64,000 bases of DNA. Source: Parapusillimonas granuli. GTDB lineage: Bacteria > Pseudomonadota > Gammaproteobacteria > Burkholderiales > Burkholderiaceae_B. The stretch is from positions 248,001-312,000 of the forward strand of contig NZ_JACCEM010000002.1 of NCBI RefSeq assembly GCF_013416525.1, read 5' to 3'. The notes under the pieces are model-generated. The model was not told the origin of the DNA and did no database searches. It was given only the letters and a program-made list of their open reading frames with translations. A program made the translations under genes and the position numbers. Numbering within the stretch: position 1 is the first letter of the stretch; each line of letters starts with the position of its first letter. Positions 20,304 through 28,209 of this stretch are shown here, piece by piece.

Positions 20304-20960
20304 TTACCGCGCTAGCGATAAAGCGAGTTTCCGTTCGAGCCTGGCCGCCAGGAGCGACAAGGGCCAGCACAACACGAAATAAATGACGGCGACGACCGAG
20401 AACACCAGCATGGGCTGGAACGTGGCGTTGTTGATGATCTGCCCCGCCCGGGTGAGTTCGGTGAAGCCGATGATGGCGGCAAGCGACGTGCCCTTCACGA
20501 TCTGGACCATATAGCCGACCGTGGGCGGCACGGCGATCTTCATGGCCTGCGGCAGCACCACGTCGCGCATCTTGTCGCGGTAGGACAGGCCCAGGGCTTC
20601 GGCGGCCTCCCATTGCCCGCGCGGGATGGCTTCGATGCAGCCACGCCAGATCTCGCCCAGGAACGCGCCGCTGTTCAAGGTCAGGGCGATCGCGGCCGCC
20701 AGCCATGGGTTGATGTCCAGGCCCAGGACCGGCGCGCCGAAGAACACCAGGAACAGCTGCAGCAGCAGCGGGGTTCCCCGGAACAGCTGGATGAAGCCCA
20801 TGGACAGGCTGCGCGCGGCGGCGCTGTCGGAAGTGCGCGCCAGCGCGACGATCAGCCCGACGATGCCGCCGCCGATGAAGGCCATGACGGACAGGACGAT
20901 GGTCCACTGCGCGGCTTCGAGTATGAACCAGAAATCGGAATAGCCAAATGTACGCATCAT
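20304..20960 (-). CDS. ABC permease, amino-acid type (second)
   Basis: A 218-residue HisM/GlnP-class permease with about five membrane helices. The motif QLFRGTPLLLQLFLVFFG and the EAA loop EAAEALGLSYRDKMRDVVLPQAM are diagnostic. The start ATG overlaps the stop of the preceding permease (ATGATG arrangement at 20955-20960), and an alternative ATG is one codon later. It pairs with the product of 20957-21643 as a heterodimeric channel. Confidence 0.92.
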   Translation of the reverse strand: MMRTFGYSDFWFILEAAQWTIVLSVMAFIGGGIVGLIVALARTSDSAAARSLSMGFIQLFRGTPLLLQLFLVFFGAPVLGLDINPWLAAAIALTLNSGAFLGEIWRGCIEAIPRGQWEAAEALGLSYRDKMRDVVLPQAMKIAVPPTVGYMVQIVKGTSLAAIIGFTELTRAGQIINNATFQPMLVFSVVAVIYFVLCWPLSLLAARLERKLALSLAR

Positions 20961-21643
20961 CGACGGTCCGGATAATTGAGGCCCCACTGGAACACCAGCC
21001 GAAACACATAGGAAAATGCCAGCGTCAAGGCCAGGTATATGCCCGTGATGACGATGTAGATTTCAAAGCTGCGGAAGGTCTCGGACTGCAGGTTGGCTGC
21101 CACCGACGTGAGGTCGTCGGCCGAAATGACCGACACCACGCTGGATGCCAGCATGAGCAGGATGAACTGGCTGGTGAGCGCCGGATAGATGGCGCGCAAG
21201 GCCGGCTTGAGCACGACGAAGCGGAAGATTTCCACCCGGGACAGGTTCAATGCGTGGCCGGCTTCGATCTGGCCCTTGGGTATGGACTCTATGCCCGCCC
21301 TGACGATTTCCGTGGCATAGGCCCCCAGATTGAACACCATGGCGATCAGCGCCGCCATGTACGGCGACCATCTGATGCCCACCGCCGGCAAGGCGAAGAA
21401 AAAGAAGAAGAGCTGGATCAGGAACGGCGTGTTGCGGATGACTTCGATGTAGACATTGATGAGCCAGCGCAGCGGCGCGGGGCCGGCGGTCTTGCCCCAG
21501 GCGCACAGTATGGCGACGGCCAAGCCGAGCACCATCGCCGTGAAGGACAGCTGGATGGTCATCCAGGTGCCGCGCAGCAGCAGGGGCCATGCCTCGAAAA
21601 CCGGACCAAATTGAAATGAATAATTCACTTTGTTTGAACCCAC
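20957..21643 (-). CDS. ABC permease, amino-acid type (first)
   Basis: A 228-residue HisQ-class permease, first gene of the operon that ends with kguD. It has IEVIRNTPFLIQLFFFFFALP and the EAA loop EAGHALNLSRVEIFRFVVLKPAL, the standard features of polar amino acid permeases. The 5' leader of about 90 bases contains the PtxS operator at 21701-21714 downstream of a TATAAT box. This makes the permease gene the first target of PtxS repression. Confidence 0.92.
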   Translation of the reverse strand: MGSNKVNYSFQFGPVFEAWPLLLRGTWMTIQLSFTAMVLGLAVAILCAWGKTAGPAPLRWLINVYIEVIRNTPFLIQLFFFFFALPAVGIRWSPYMAALIAMVFNLGAYATEIVRAGIESIPKGQIEAGHALNLSRVEIFRFVVLKPALRAIYPALTSQFILLMLASSVVSVISADDLTSVAANLQSETFRSFEIYIVITGIYLALTLAFSYVFRLVFQWGLNYPDRR

Positions 21644-21700
21644 GGTATCGCTGACGGTAAAAGCATACCGCGCAGCCTGAACATACTGCAGCTTTTCCTA

Positions 21701-21714
21701 TGAAACCGGTTTCA
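21701..21714. promoter_or_regulatory. PtxS operator, exact 14-bp palindrome
   Basis: TGAAACCGGTTTCA is a perfect palindrome identical to the operator described for PtxS of Pseudomonas putida. It lies 58 bases upstream of the first permease start. A minus-strand TATAAT at 21742-21737 would put transcription start near 21730, so the operator sits at about +16 to +29, a classical repression position. A ptxS-like gene lies immediately upstream at 21808-22854. Confidence 0.9.
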
Positions 21715-21807
21715 GCTTACGGTCAAAGTTGGTCGAATTATATCAGCAGTTTTTCATGTCATATTTTTTCCGCGTTCGCGGGCGCCGGCGCAAAGCCCTG
21801 GCGGGCG

Positions 21808-22854
21808 TCAGCCCGGCGCAAGCGCGGCGGCCGCGCGGCTGCGCGTGGAGCCGCGCGCGGCCAGCGTGCCGGGCAGCAGGATGGTGCGCGCCGGCGCCGT
21901 CAGGCCGTCCAGCCGCTGCAGCAGGCAGCGCGCGGCCAGGCGGCCGATCTGCTCGGTGGGCTGGGACACCGCGCTGACGCCCGGCCCGACGAAGGGCGCC
22001 CAGGGCGCGTCGTCGATGCCGATCAAGCCTATGTCCTCGCCCAGCTTCCAGCCCAGCGCCGCGACGGCGGCGATCAGGCGCAAGGTGACGACCGCGTTGT
22101 TGGAGACCACCGCGGGAAGGCCGCGGGCATTGGCCCGCAGGGCCTGCAGGCGCTGCATGAGCGCGGCTTCGTCGGCGGGACCGCACTCGAAGCTGTCGCC
22201 CCGCAGCGCCGGGCCGCGCGCCTGGATGAAGGCCTCGTAGGCCCGCGCGCGCTGGATGCGGGAACTGACCTGCCCGAGCGGTTCGGACACCAGCAGGAAA
22301 TCCCGGTAGCCGGCGGAGATCAGGTGGTTCATGCACAGATCGATGGCGTGGGGGTTGTCGAGCGACACGAAATCGACGTCCAGCCCCTGGTGCATGCGGT
22401 CCACCAGCACCACGGGCCGCCCCTGGCCGGCGGTTTCCAGCACGGCGCCCGCATCGTGCCCCATGGTGTTGAGTATGAAGCCTTCGACCTTGTAGGAGGA
22501 CAAGGCCTGTATCCCGGCGCTTTCCCGCTCGCTTTCATTGCCCAGGTTGAACAGCATGACCAGGTAGCCGGCCTCGCGGCAGGCCAGTTCCGCCCCGCTC
22601 AGCACGGCCACCGAATAGGGGTTGGTGATGTCGGCCACCACCAGCCCGATCAGCCGGGAACGGCCGCGCTTGAGCGCCTGGGCCATGGGGCTGGGCTTGT
22701 AGCCCAGTTCCTTCACGGCCGCCTCCACCCGCTTGGCGATGGCCGGCGTCAACAAGGTGTCTCGGTGATTCAGGAAGCGCGACACCGTCGCCTTGGATAC
22801 GCCCGCATGCCGGGCCACGTCGGCGATGGTGCTGCGTTGGGGGGTCTTGGGCAT
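21808..22854 (-). CDS. ptxS: LacI-family repressor PtxS
   Basis: A 348-residue LacI/GalR-family regulator. The N-terminal helix-turn-helix and hinge read TIADVARHAGVSKATVSRFLN, followed by LGYKPSPMAQALKRGRS. The C-terminal part is a periplasmic-binding-protein-like sensor (GLVVADITNPYSVAVLSG..., ...GLIGIDDAPWAPFV). The adjacent kgu genes and the exact PtxS operator at 21701 support the name; the expected inducer is 2-ketogluconate. It diverges from zwf and may read through into the kgu operon, since no terminator is visible in the 164-base gap. Confidence 0.9.
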   Translation of the reverse strand: MPKTPQRSTIADVARHAGVSKATVSRFLNHRDTLLTPAIAKRVEAAVKELGYKPSPMAQALKRGRSRLIGLVVADITNPYSVAVLSGAELACREAGYLVMLFNLGNESERESAGIQALSSYKVEGFILNTMGHDAGAVLETAGQGRPVVLVDRMHQGLDVDFVSLDNPHAIDLCMNHLISAGYRDFLLVSEPLGQVSSRIQRARAYEAFIQARGPALRGDSFECGPADEAALMQRLQALRANARGLPAVVSNNAVVTLRLIAAVAALGWKLGEDIGLIGIDDAPWAPFVGPGVSAVSQPTEQIGRLAARCLLQRLDGLTAPARTILLPGTLAARGSTRSRAAAALAPG

Positions 22855-22887
22855 GGAATTTGTTGGCGCGGGGCGCGTTGAAAAAGC

Positions 22888-22900
22888 ACAATCGGATTGT
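22888..22900. promoter_or_regulatory. Perfect palindrome between ptxS and zwf
   Basis: ACAATC-G-GATTGT is a 13-base inverted repeat. On the minus strand it overlaps a TACAAT hexamer (22901-22896) that may be the ptxS -10 box. On the plus strand it ends 29 bases before the putative zwf -35 box. It does not match the PtxS operator or the HexR box, so the regulator is unknown. Confidence 0.45.
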
Positions 22901-22929
22901 AGCCAGCTATCGCCCCGCGGGCAGCCGGC

Positions 22930-22958
22930 TTTACAAGGCGGCCGACAAGTAGCCTAAT
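22930..22958 (+). promoter_or_regulatory. Putative zwf promoter
   Basis: TTTACA (22930-22935), 17 bases and CCTAAT (22953-22958) match a sigma70 promoter and place +1 about 50 bases before the zwf ATG. I find no good HexR box here. Confidence 0.5.
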
Positions 22959-23014
22959 TGCACAAACGGGCTGCGCGGCGGACCATGCGGCGCGGCCTGA
23001 ACAGGAACGGTCAA

Positions 23015-24475
<1,461 letters not shown>

Positions 24476-24476
24476 C

Positions 24477-25154
24477 ATGTGGCATGAATACCCGGACGCG
24501 CCGTCCTGCATAGAAGCGCTGGCCGGCCATATCGTTTCGGCCCTGCGGCGCGACATCGCCGCGGGCCGGCAAGCCGGCCTTGCGGTCTCGGGCGGGCGCT
24601 CGCCCATCGCCTTGTTCGACGCGCTGAGCCAGGCCGAGCTGGACTGGGAGTTCGTCACCGTCACCCTGGTCGACGAGCGCTATCTGCCGCCCACCCACGC
24701 CGACAGCAATGAACGCCTGGTGCGCAAGCATCTGCTGCGCAACCGGGCCGCCGCCGCCGGCTTCCTGGGCCTGGCCCATCCGCCCGAAGGCATGCAGGCG
24801 AACCTGCAGCGCGCCAACCGGCAGAAACATCGCATTACACTGGCCGTGCTGGGAATGGGCGAAGATGGGCACACGGCGTCGCTGTTTCCGGGCGCGCCGC
24901 AGCTGGGCCGGGCGCTGGACGGCGCGCGCGGCGACCGCTACGTGCACGTGTCGCCGCCCAAGGCGCCCTATGAACGCATCAGCATGAGCTTGAACGCGCT
25001 CATGCGCGCAGGCGGCCTGGCGCTGTACATCAGCGGGCCGGCGAAGCGCCGCGTGTACGAAACGGCCGCCGCGCAAGCCGCCACCCCCGCCCTGCCCGTC
25101 AGCTATCTGATCGCCCAACAGGAGGTACCCCTCGATGTTTACTGGCACCCATGA
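24477..25154 (+). CDS. pgl: 6-phosphogluconolactonase
   Basis: A 225-residue DevB/SOL-type lactonase that hydrolyses 6-phosphogluconolactone to 6-phosphogluconate. It has LAVSGGRSPIALF near the N-terminus, TLVDERYLPPTHADSN and the hallmark LGMGEDGHTASLFPG. The ATG at 24477 follows the zwf stop by one base; an in-frame ATG at 24462 inside zwf would add five residues. Its 3' end overlaps glk by 20 bases. Confidence 0.95.
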   Translation: MWHEYPDAPSCIEALAGHIVSALRRDIAAGRQAGLAVSGGRSPIALFDALSQAELDWEFVTVTLVDERYLPPTHADSNERLVRKHLLRNRAAAAGFLGLAHPPEGMQANLQRANRQKHRITLAVLGMGEDGHTASLFPGAPQLGRALDGARGDRYVHVSPPKAPYERISMSLNALMRAGGLALYISGPAKRRVYETAAAQAATPALPVSYLIAQQEVPLDVYWHP

Positions 25155-26205
25155 CCGCCCGCAGCACCTCATCGCCGACATCGGCGGCACGAACGCGCGC
25201 TTCGCGCTGTGCTCCGGCCCCGCGTCGGTGGCACGCATCGCGGCCTGGCCGGTCAACCATTTTTCGTCCCTGCGCGAAGCCATAGAGCACTATCTGGACG
25301 AATGCGGCCGGCCCGAGATCGCGGGCGCCGTCATCGGCATCGCCAACCCGGTGCTGGGCGACCGCATACAAATGACCAATTTCAACTGGTCGTTCTCCAT
25401 CGAAGACCTGCGCCGCAAGCTGCGCCTGGACGCCCTGCACGTCATCAACGACTTCACCGCCCTGGCGCTGGCGCTGCCCCATCTGGCGGAGAACGAGCTG
25501 CGGCGGGTCGGCGGCGGCGCAAGCGCGCCGCGCACGCCGCTGGGCGTCATCGGCCCCGGCACGGGCCTGGGCGTTTCCGCCCTCATTCCCACCCCGCACG
25601 GCCCATGGCTGCCGCTGGCGGCGGAAGGCGGCCACGTCAGCTTCGCGGCGTGCAACGACCTGGAGCAGCGGCTATGGGAACATGCGCGCGCGGAGTTCGG
25701 CCACGTCTCGATGGAAAGATTGCTGTCGGGCGCCGGCCTGCAGTTCATCCACCGCTGCCTGAGCCTGGAGCAAGGCCTGCAGCCGCAGGCGCTGGGCCCG
25801 GCCGACATCAGCTTCCTGGCCATCTCGGACAAGGACCCCACATGCCGCCGGGCGCTCGACGCCTTCTGCGCCATACTCGGCACCGCGGCCAGCGACCTGG
25901 CCGTGACCCTGGGCGCGCGCGGCGGCATCTACCTGGGCGGCGGCATCATCCCCAAGCTCGGGGAATACTTCCTGACGTCGCCGTTCCGCGCGCGTTTCAA
26001 TGACAAGGGCCGGTTTTCGGACTATCTTTCCGCCATTCCCGTTTTCATCATCGATGCAGCCTACCCGGGACTGACCGGAGCCGCCGCCTACCTGGAACGA
26101 CTCGAACATGACCAAATCACTGCCGGCACGGATAGCGCAAGACCTGGCCACGCTCAGCGCGGCGGAGCGCAAAGTCGGCCAGCTGCTGCTCGACCGGACG
26201 CATGA
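25135..26205 (+). CDS. glk: Glucokinase
   Basis: A 356-residue ROK-unrelated, Glk-type hexokinase. IADIGGTNARFAL is the phosphate-1 region, HVINDFTALALALP holds the catalytic Asp, and VIGPGTGLGVSAL and GGIYLGGGIIPKL are further ATP-site segments. The normal Glk fold ends near GLTGAAAYLERLEHD at about residue 325. The last ~32 residues are read in a second frame through the start of hexR, a 98-base overlap. The tail (TAGTDSARPGHAQRGG...) has no family match. The overlap is discussed as a split form of the glk-hexR fusion seen in some Burkholderia. Confidence 0.93.
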   Translation: MFTGTHDRPQHLIADIGGTNARFALCSGPASVARIAAWPVNHFSSLREAIEHYLDECGRPEIAGAVIGIANPVLGDRIQMTNFNWSFSIEDLRRKLRLDALHVINDFTALALALPHLAENELRRVGGGASAPRTPLGVIGPGTGLGVSALIPTPHGPWLPLAAEGGHVSFAACNDLEQRLWEHARAEFGHVSMERLLSGAGLQFIHRCLSLEQGLQPQALGPADISFLAISDKDPTCRRALDAFCAILGTAASDLAVTLGARGGIYLGGGIIPKLGEYFLTSPFRARFNDKGRFSDYLSAIPVFIIDAAYPGLTGAAAYLERLEHDQITAGTDSARPGHAQRGGAQSRPAAARPDA

Positions 26206-26956
26206 CGTCGCCCATGCGGCCCTGGGCGACGTGGCCCGCCTGGCCGGCGTCAGCGAACCCACCGTCATCCGCTTCTGCCGCAGCATGGGCTACAAGGGCT
26301 GGCCCGACTTCAAGATCCAGTTCGCCGCCGGCCTCATGACGGGCGTCCCCTACGTGCATTCCTCGCTGAACGCCGACGACGGCGCGGGCGTGCTGGCGGC
26401 CAAGGTCATGGACAACGCGGTATCCGCCCTGCTGCGCGCGCGCAACGACATTCAGGCCGGCCAGGTGGACGCCGCCATCGGCCTGATCAGCCGGGCGCGG
26501 CGCGTGGAGTTCTACGGGGTGGGAAATTCCGGCATCGTGGCGCAAGACGCGCAGCACAAATTCTTCCGCTTCGACCTGGCCACCGCCGCGTATTCCGACA
26601 GCCATGTGCAATTGATGGCGGCTTCGCTGCTCGGGCCGTCCGACGTGCTGGTGGCCATCTCGCATTCCGGCCGCTCGCGCGAAATCCTGGACGCCGTCAG
26701 GCTCGCGCGCAGGAACCGCTGCCCCGTCGTGGCCATCACGGCAAGCGGCACGCCCCTGGCCGACCTGGCCGGCGTGCTGCTGCGCGCCGACACCCAGGAG
26801 GACACCGAGCTCTACAGCCCCATGATCTCGCGCCTGGTCCATCTGGCGCTCATCGACGTCCTCGCCCTGGGCGTGGCGCTCAAGCGCGGCAAAGAGGCCA
26901 GCCGGAGCCTGGAGAAAACCAAGAAAAGCCTGCGCAACAGGCGCTCCAGTCTTTGA
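26108..26956 (+). CDS. hexR: HexR, RpiR-family regulator
   Basis: A 282-residue RpiR-family repressor. The N-terminal HTH (GDVARLAGVSEPTVIRFCRSMGYKGWPDFK) is very close to HexR of enterobacteria. A SIS sugar-phosphate domain follows (FYGVGNSGIVAQDAQHKFFRF, then AISHSGRSREILDAV). HexR represses glucose and Entner-Doudoroff genes and is released by KDPG. A HexR-type box lies on the edd promoter at 13353. The ATG at 26108 lies inside glk, 98 bases before the glk stop, in another frame. Confidence 0.92.
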   Translation: MTKSLPARIAQDLATLSAAERKVGQLLLDRTHDVAHAALGDVARLAGVSEPTVIRFCRSMGYKGWPDFKIQFAAGLMTGVPYVHSSLNADDGAGVLAAKVMDNAVSALLRARNDIQAGQVDAAIGLISRARRVEFYGVGNSGIVAQDAQHKFFRFDLATAAYSDSHVQLMAASLLGPSDVLVAISHSGRSREILDAVRLARRNRCPVVAITASGTPLADLAGVLLRADTQEDTELYSPMISRLVHLALIDVLALGVALKRGKEASRSLEKTKKSLRNRRSSL

Positions 26957-26960
26957 ATCA

Positions 26961-26975
26961 GGAACTTTTCATTCT
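26961..26975. promoter_or_regulatory. Operator-like repeat 1 upstream of TRAP promoter
   Basis: GGAACTTTTCATTCT, flanked as TCAGGAA-N7-TTCTGA, is an imperfect palindrome of the GGAA-N7-TTCY type. It starts five bases after the hexR stop and lies 18 bases upstream of the -35 box at 26994. Confidence 0.5.
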
Positions 26976-26993
26976 GATTTTTTTGGTATCTTG

Positions 26994-27022
26994 TTGACTT
27001 AAACCGTCTTCCTCCTTAGAAT
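26994..27022 (+). promoter_or_regulatory. Strong promoter of the TRAP operon
   Basis: TTGACT (26994-26999), exactly 17 bases, and TAGAAT (27017-27022) make a near-consensus sigma70 promoter. Expected +1 is near 27029, giving a leader of about 147 bases. The region 26957-27110 is markedly AT-rich compared with its surroundings. Confidence 0.8.
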
Positions 27023-27043
27023 CGGCCAAAATAATATATAGAT

Positions 27044-27058
27044 GGAACAAAAAGTTCC
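27044..27058. promoter_or_regulatory. Operator-like repeat 2 downstream of TRAP promoter
   Basis: GGAACAAAAAGTTCC is a palindrome (GGAAC / GTTCC around five A). It lies at about +16 to +30 relative to the predicted start. It shares the GGAA-N7-TTCC pattern with the repeat at 26961, so the two bracket the promoter. Confidence 0.65.
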
Positions 27059-27175
27059 TTTTATTACAAAACAAAAACCAAAGAGCAATCGAATTGCCGC
27101 CCGATGAGAGGAGACAAACCAGGGTCGCAGTCCTGGGCCTCTCGCCTATTCAAAATGGACCAAAGAGAGAGACTC

Positions 27176-28189
27176 ATGAAAAAGACCGCATTCATCCTTG
27201 GCACGCTTGGGCTGGCCCTGGTCTCCACCCCGCCCGCGCTGGCGGACTACACCGGGCCCAAGCTCAAGTTCCGCCTGGCCCATACTGCGCCTCCGGGCAA
27301 CCACATCACCATGGCTTACCAGAAGTTCGCCGACCTGGTGAAGGAAAAGTCGGATGGGAAAATGCAGGTGCAGGTGTTCCCGGCGGCCATCCTGGGCAGC
27401 GACCGGGTGCTGATCGAAGGGGCCCAAAAGGGCACGCTGGAAATCGGCGTAAGCTCCACCCCCAACCTGGCCAATTTTTCGCCGCTGTACGCCGTCTTCG
27501 ATCTGCCGTACATCACGTCGCCCAAATTCCAGCAGAATCTCTACAAATCCATCGACCCGGGCGGCGAGCTCAACACGTATTTCAAGAAGGTCGCGAACGA
27601 CATCGGCATGGAACCCGTGATGTATGCCGAATACGGGTACCGCAATTTCGTTTCGGTGAACCGGCCGCTCAAGAAGGCCGCCGACCTGAAAGGGATGAAG
27701 ATGCGGACCACCGATTCGCCGGTGGAGGTGGACGTGGCCAAGGCGCTGGGCACCAACCCGGCCCCCATCGCCTGGGGCGAGGTCTATACGGCGCTGCAGC
27801 AAGGCACCATCGATGCCCAGGGCAACACCTTCCCGCATTTGTTCGGCGCCAAGCACAACGAAGTCCTCAAATACGCCATCACCTCGAATCACAACTACGG
27901 CATGCAGGTCGCGATGGCCAACAAGAAATGGTGGGACGGCCTGGCTCCCGAGTCGCAGGCGGTGATACGCGAAGCGGCGGCCGAAGCACTGGCCATGCAA
28001 CGCACGAAGTTCTATCCGGAAAATGAAAAGGCGGCGCGCAAGGCTTTCGTGGACGGCGGCATTTCGATTCATGAGACGACCGACGACGAAATAGCCGATT
28101 TCAAGAAAACAACCAAGCCGGTGTTCGACGCCCACGCGGCCAAGCTGCCGCCGGAGCTGGTCAAGATGGTTCAGGATACCCAACGATAA
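27176..28189 (+). CDS. dctP: TRAP transporter substrate-binding protein (DctP family)
   Basis: A 337-residue periplasmic protein. The signal peptide MKKTAFILGTLGLALVSTPPALA is clear. LRLAH-type start KFRLAHTAPPGNHITMAYQKFADLV, then PAAILGSDRVLIEGAQKGTLEIG and MKMRTTDSPVEVDVAKALG with the carboxylate-binding arginine, match DctP proteins that bind organic or sugar acids. The ATG at 27176 has AGAGAGAG upstream. The dctQM fusion gene follows after 20 bases. Neighbouring Entner-Doudoroff genes hint at a sugar acid ligand. Confidence 0.93.
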   Translation: MKKTAFILGTLGLALVSTPPALADYTGPKLKFRLAHTAPPGNHITMAYQKFADLVKEKSDGKMQVQVFPAAILGSDRVLIEGAQKGTLEIGVSSTPNLANFSPLYAVFDLPYITSPKFQQNLYKSIDPGGELNTYFKKVANDIGMEPVMYAEYGYRNFVSVNRPLKKAADLKGMKMRTTDSPVEVDVAKALGTNPAPIAWGEVYTALQQGTIDAQGNTFPHLFGAKHNEVLKYAITSNHNYGMQVAMANKKWWDGLAPESQAVIREAAAEALAMQRTKFYPENEKAARKAFVDGGISIHETTDDEIADFKKTTKPVFDAHAAKLPPELVKMVQDTQR

Positions 28190-28209
28190 GCGCACACAAG
28201 GGGCCGGAC

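Noticed and set aside
22901-23014. Possible HexR box before zwf (TGTAGCCAGCTATCG and nearby ACAAGTAG)
   Set aside because: Too many mismatches to the TGTAxT-N3-AxTACA pattern; kept only as a negative observation.
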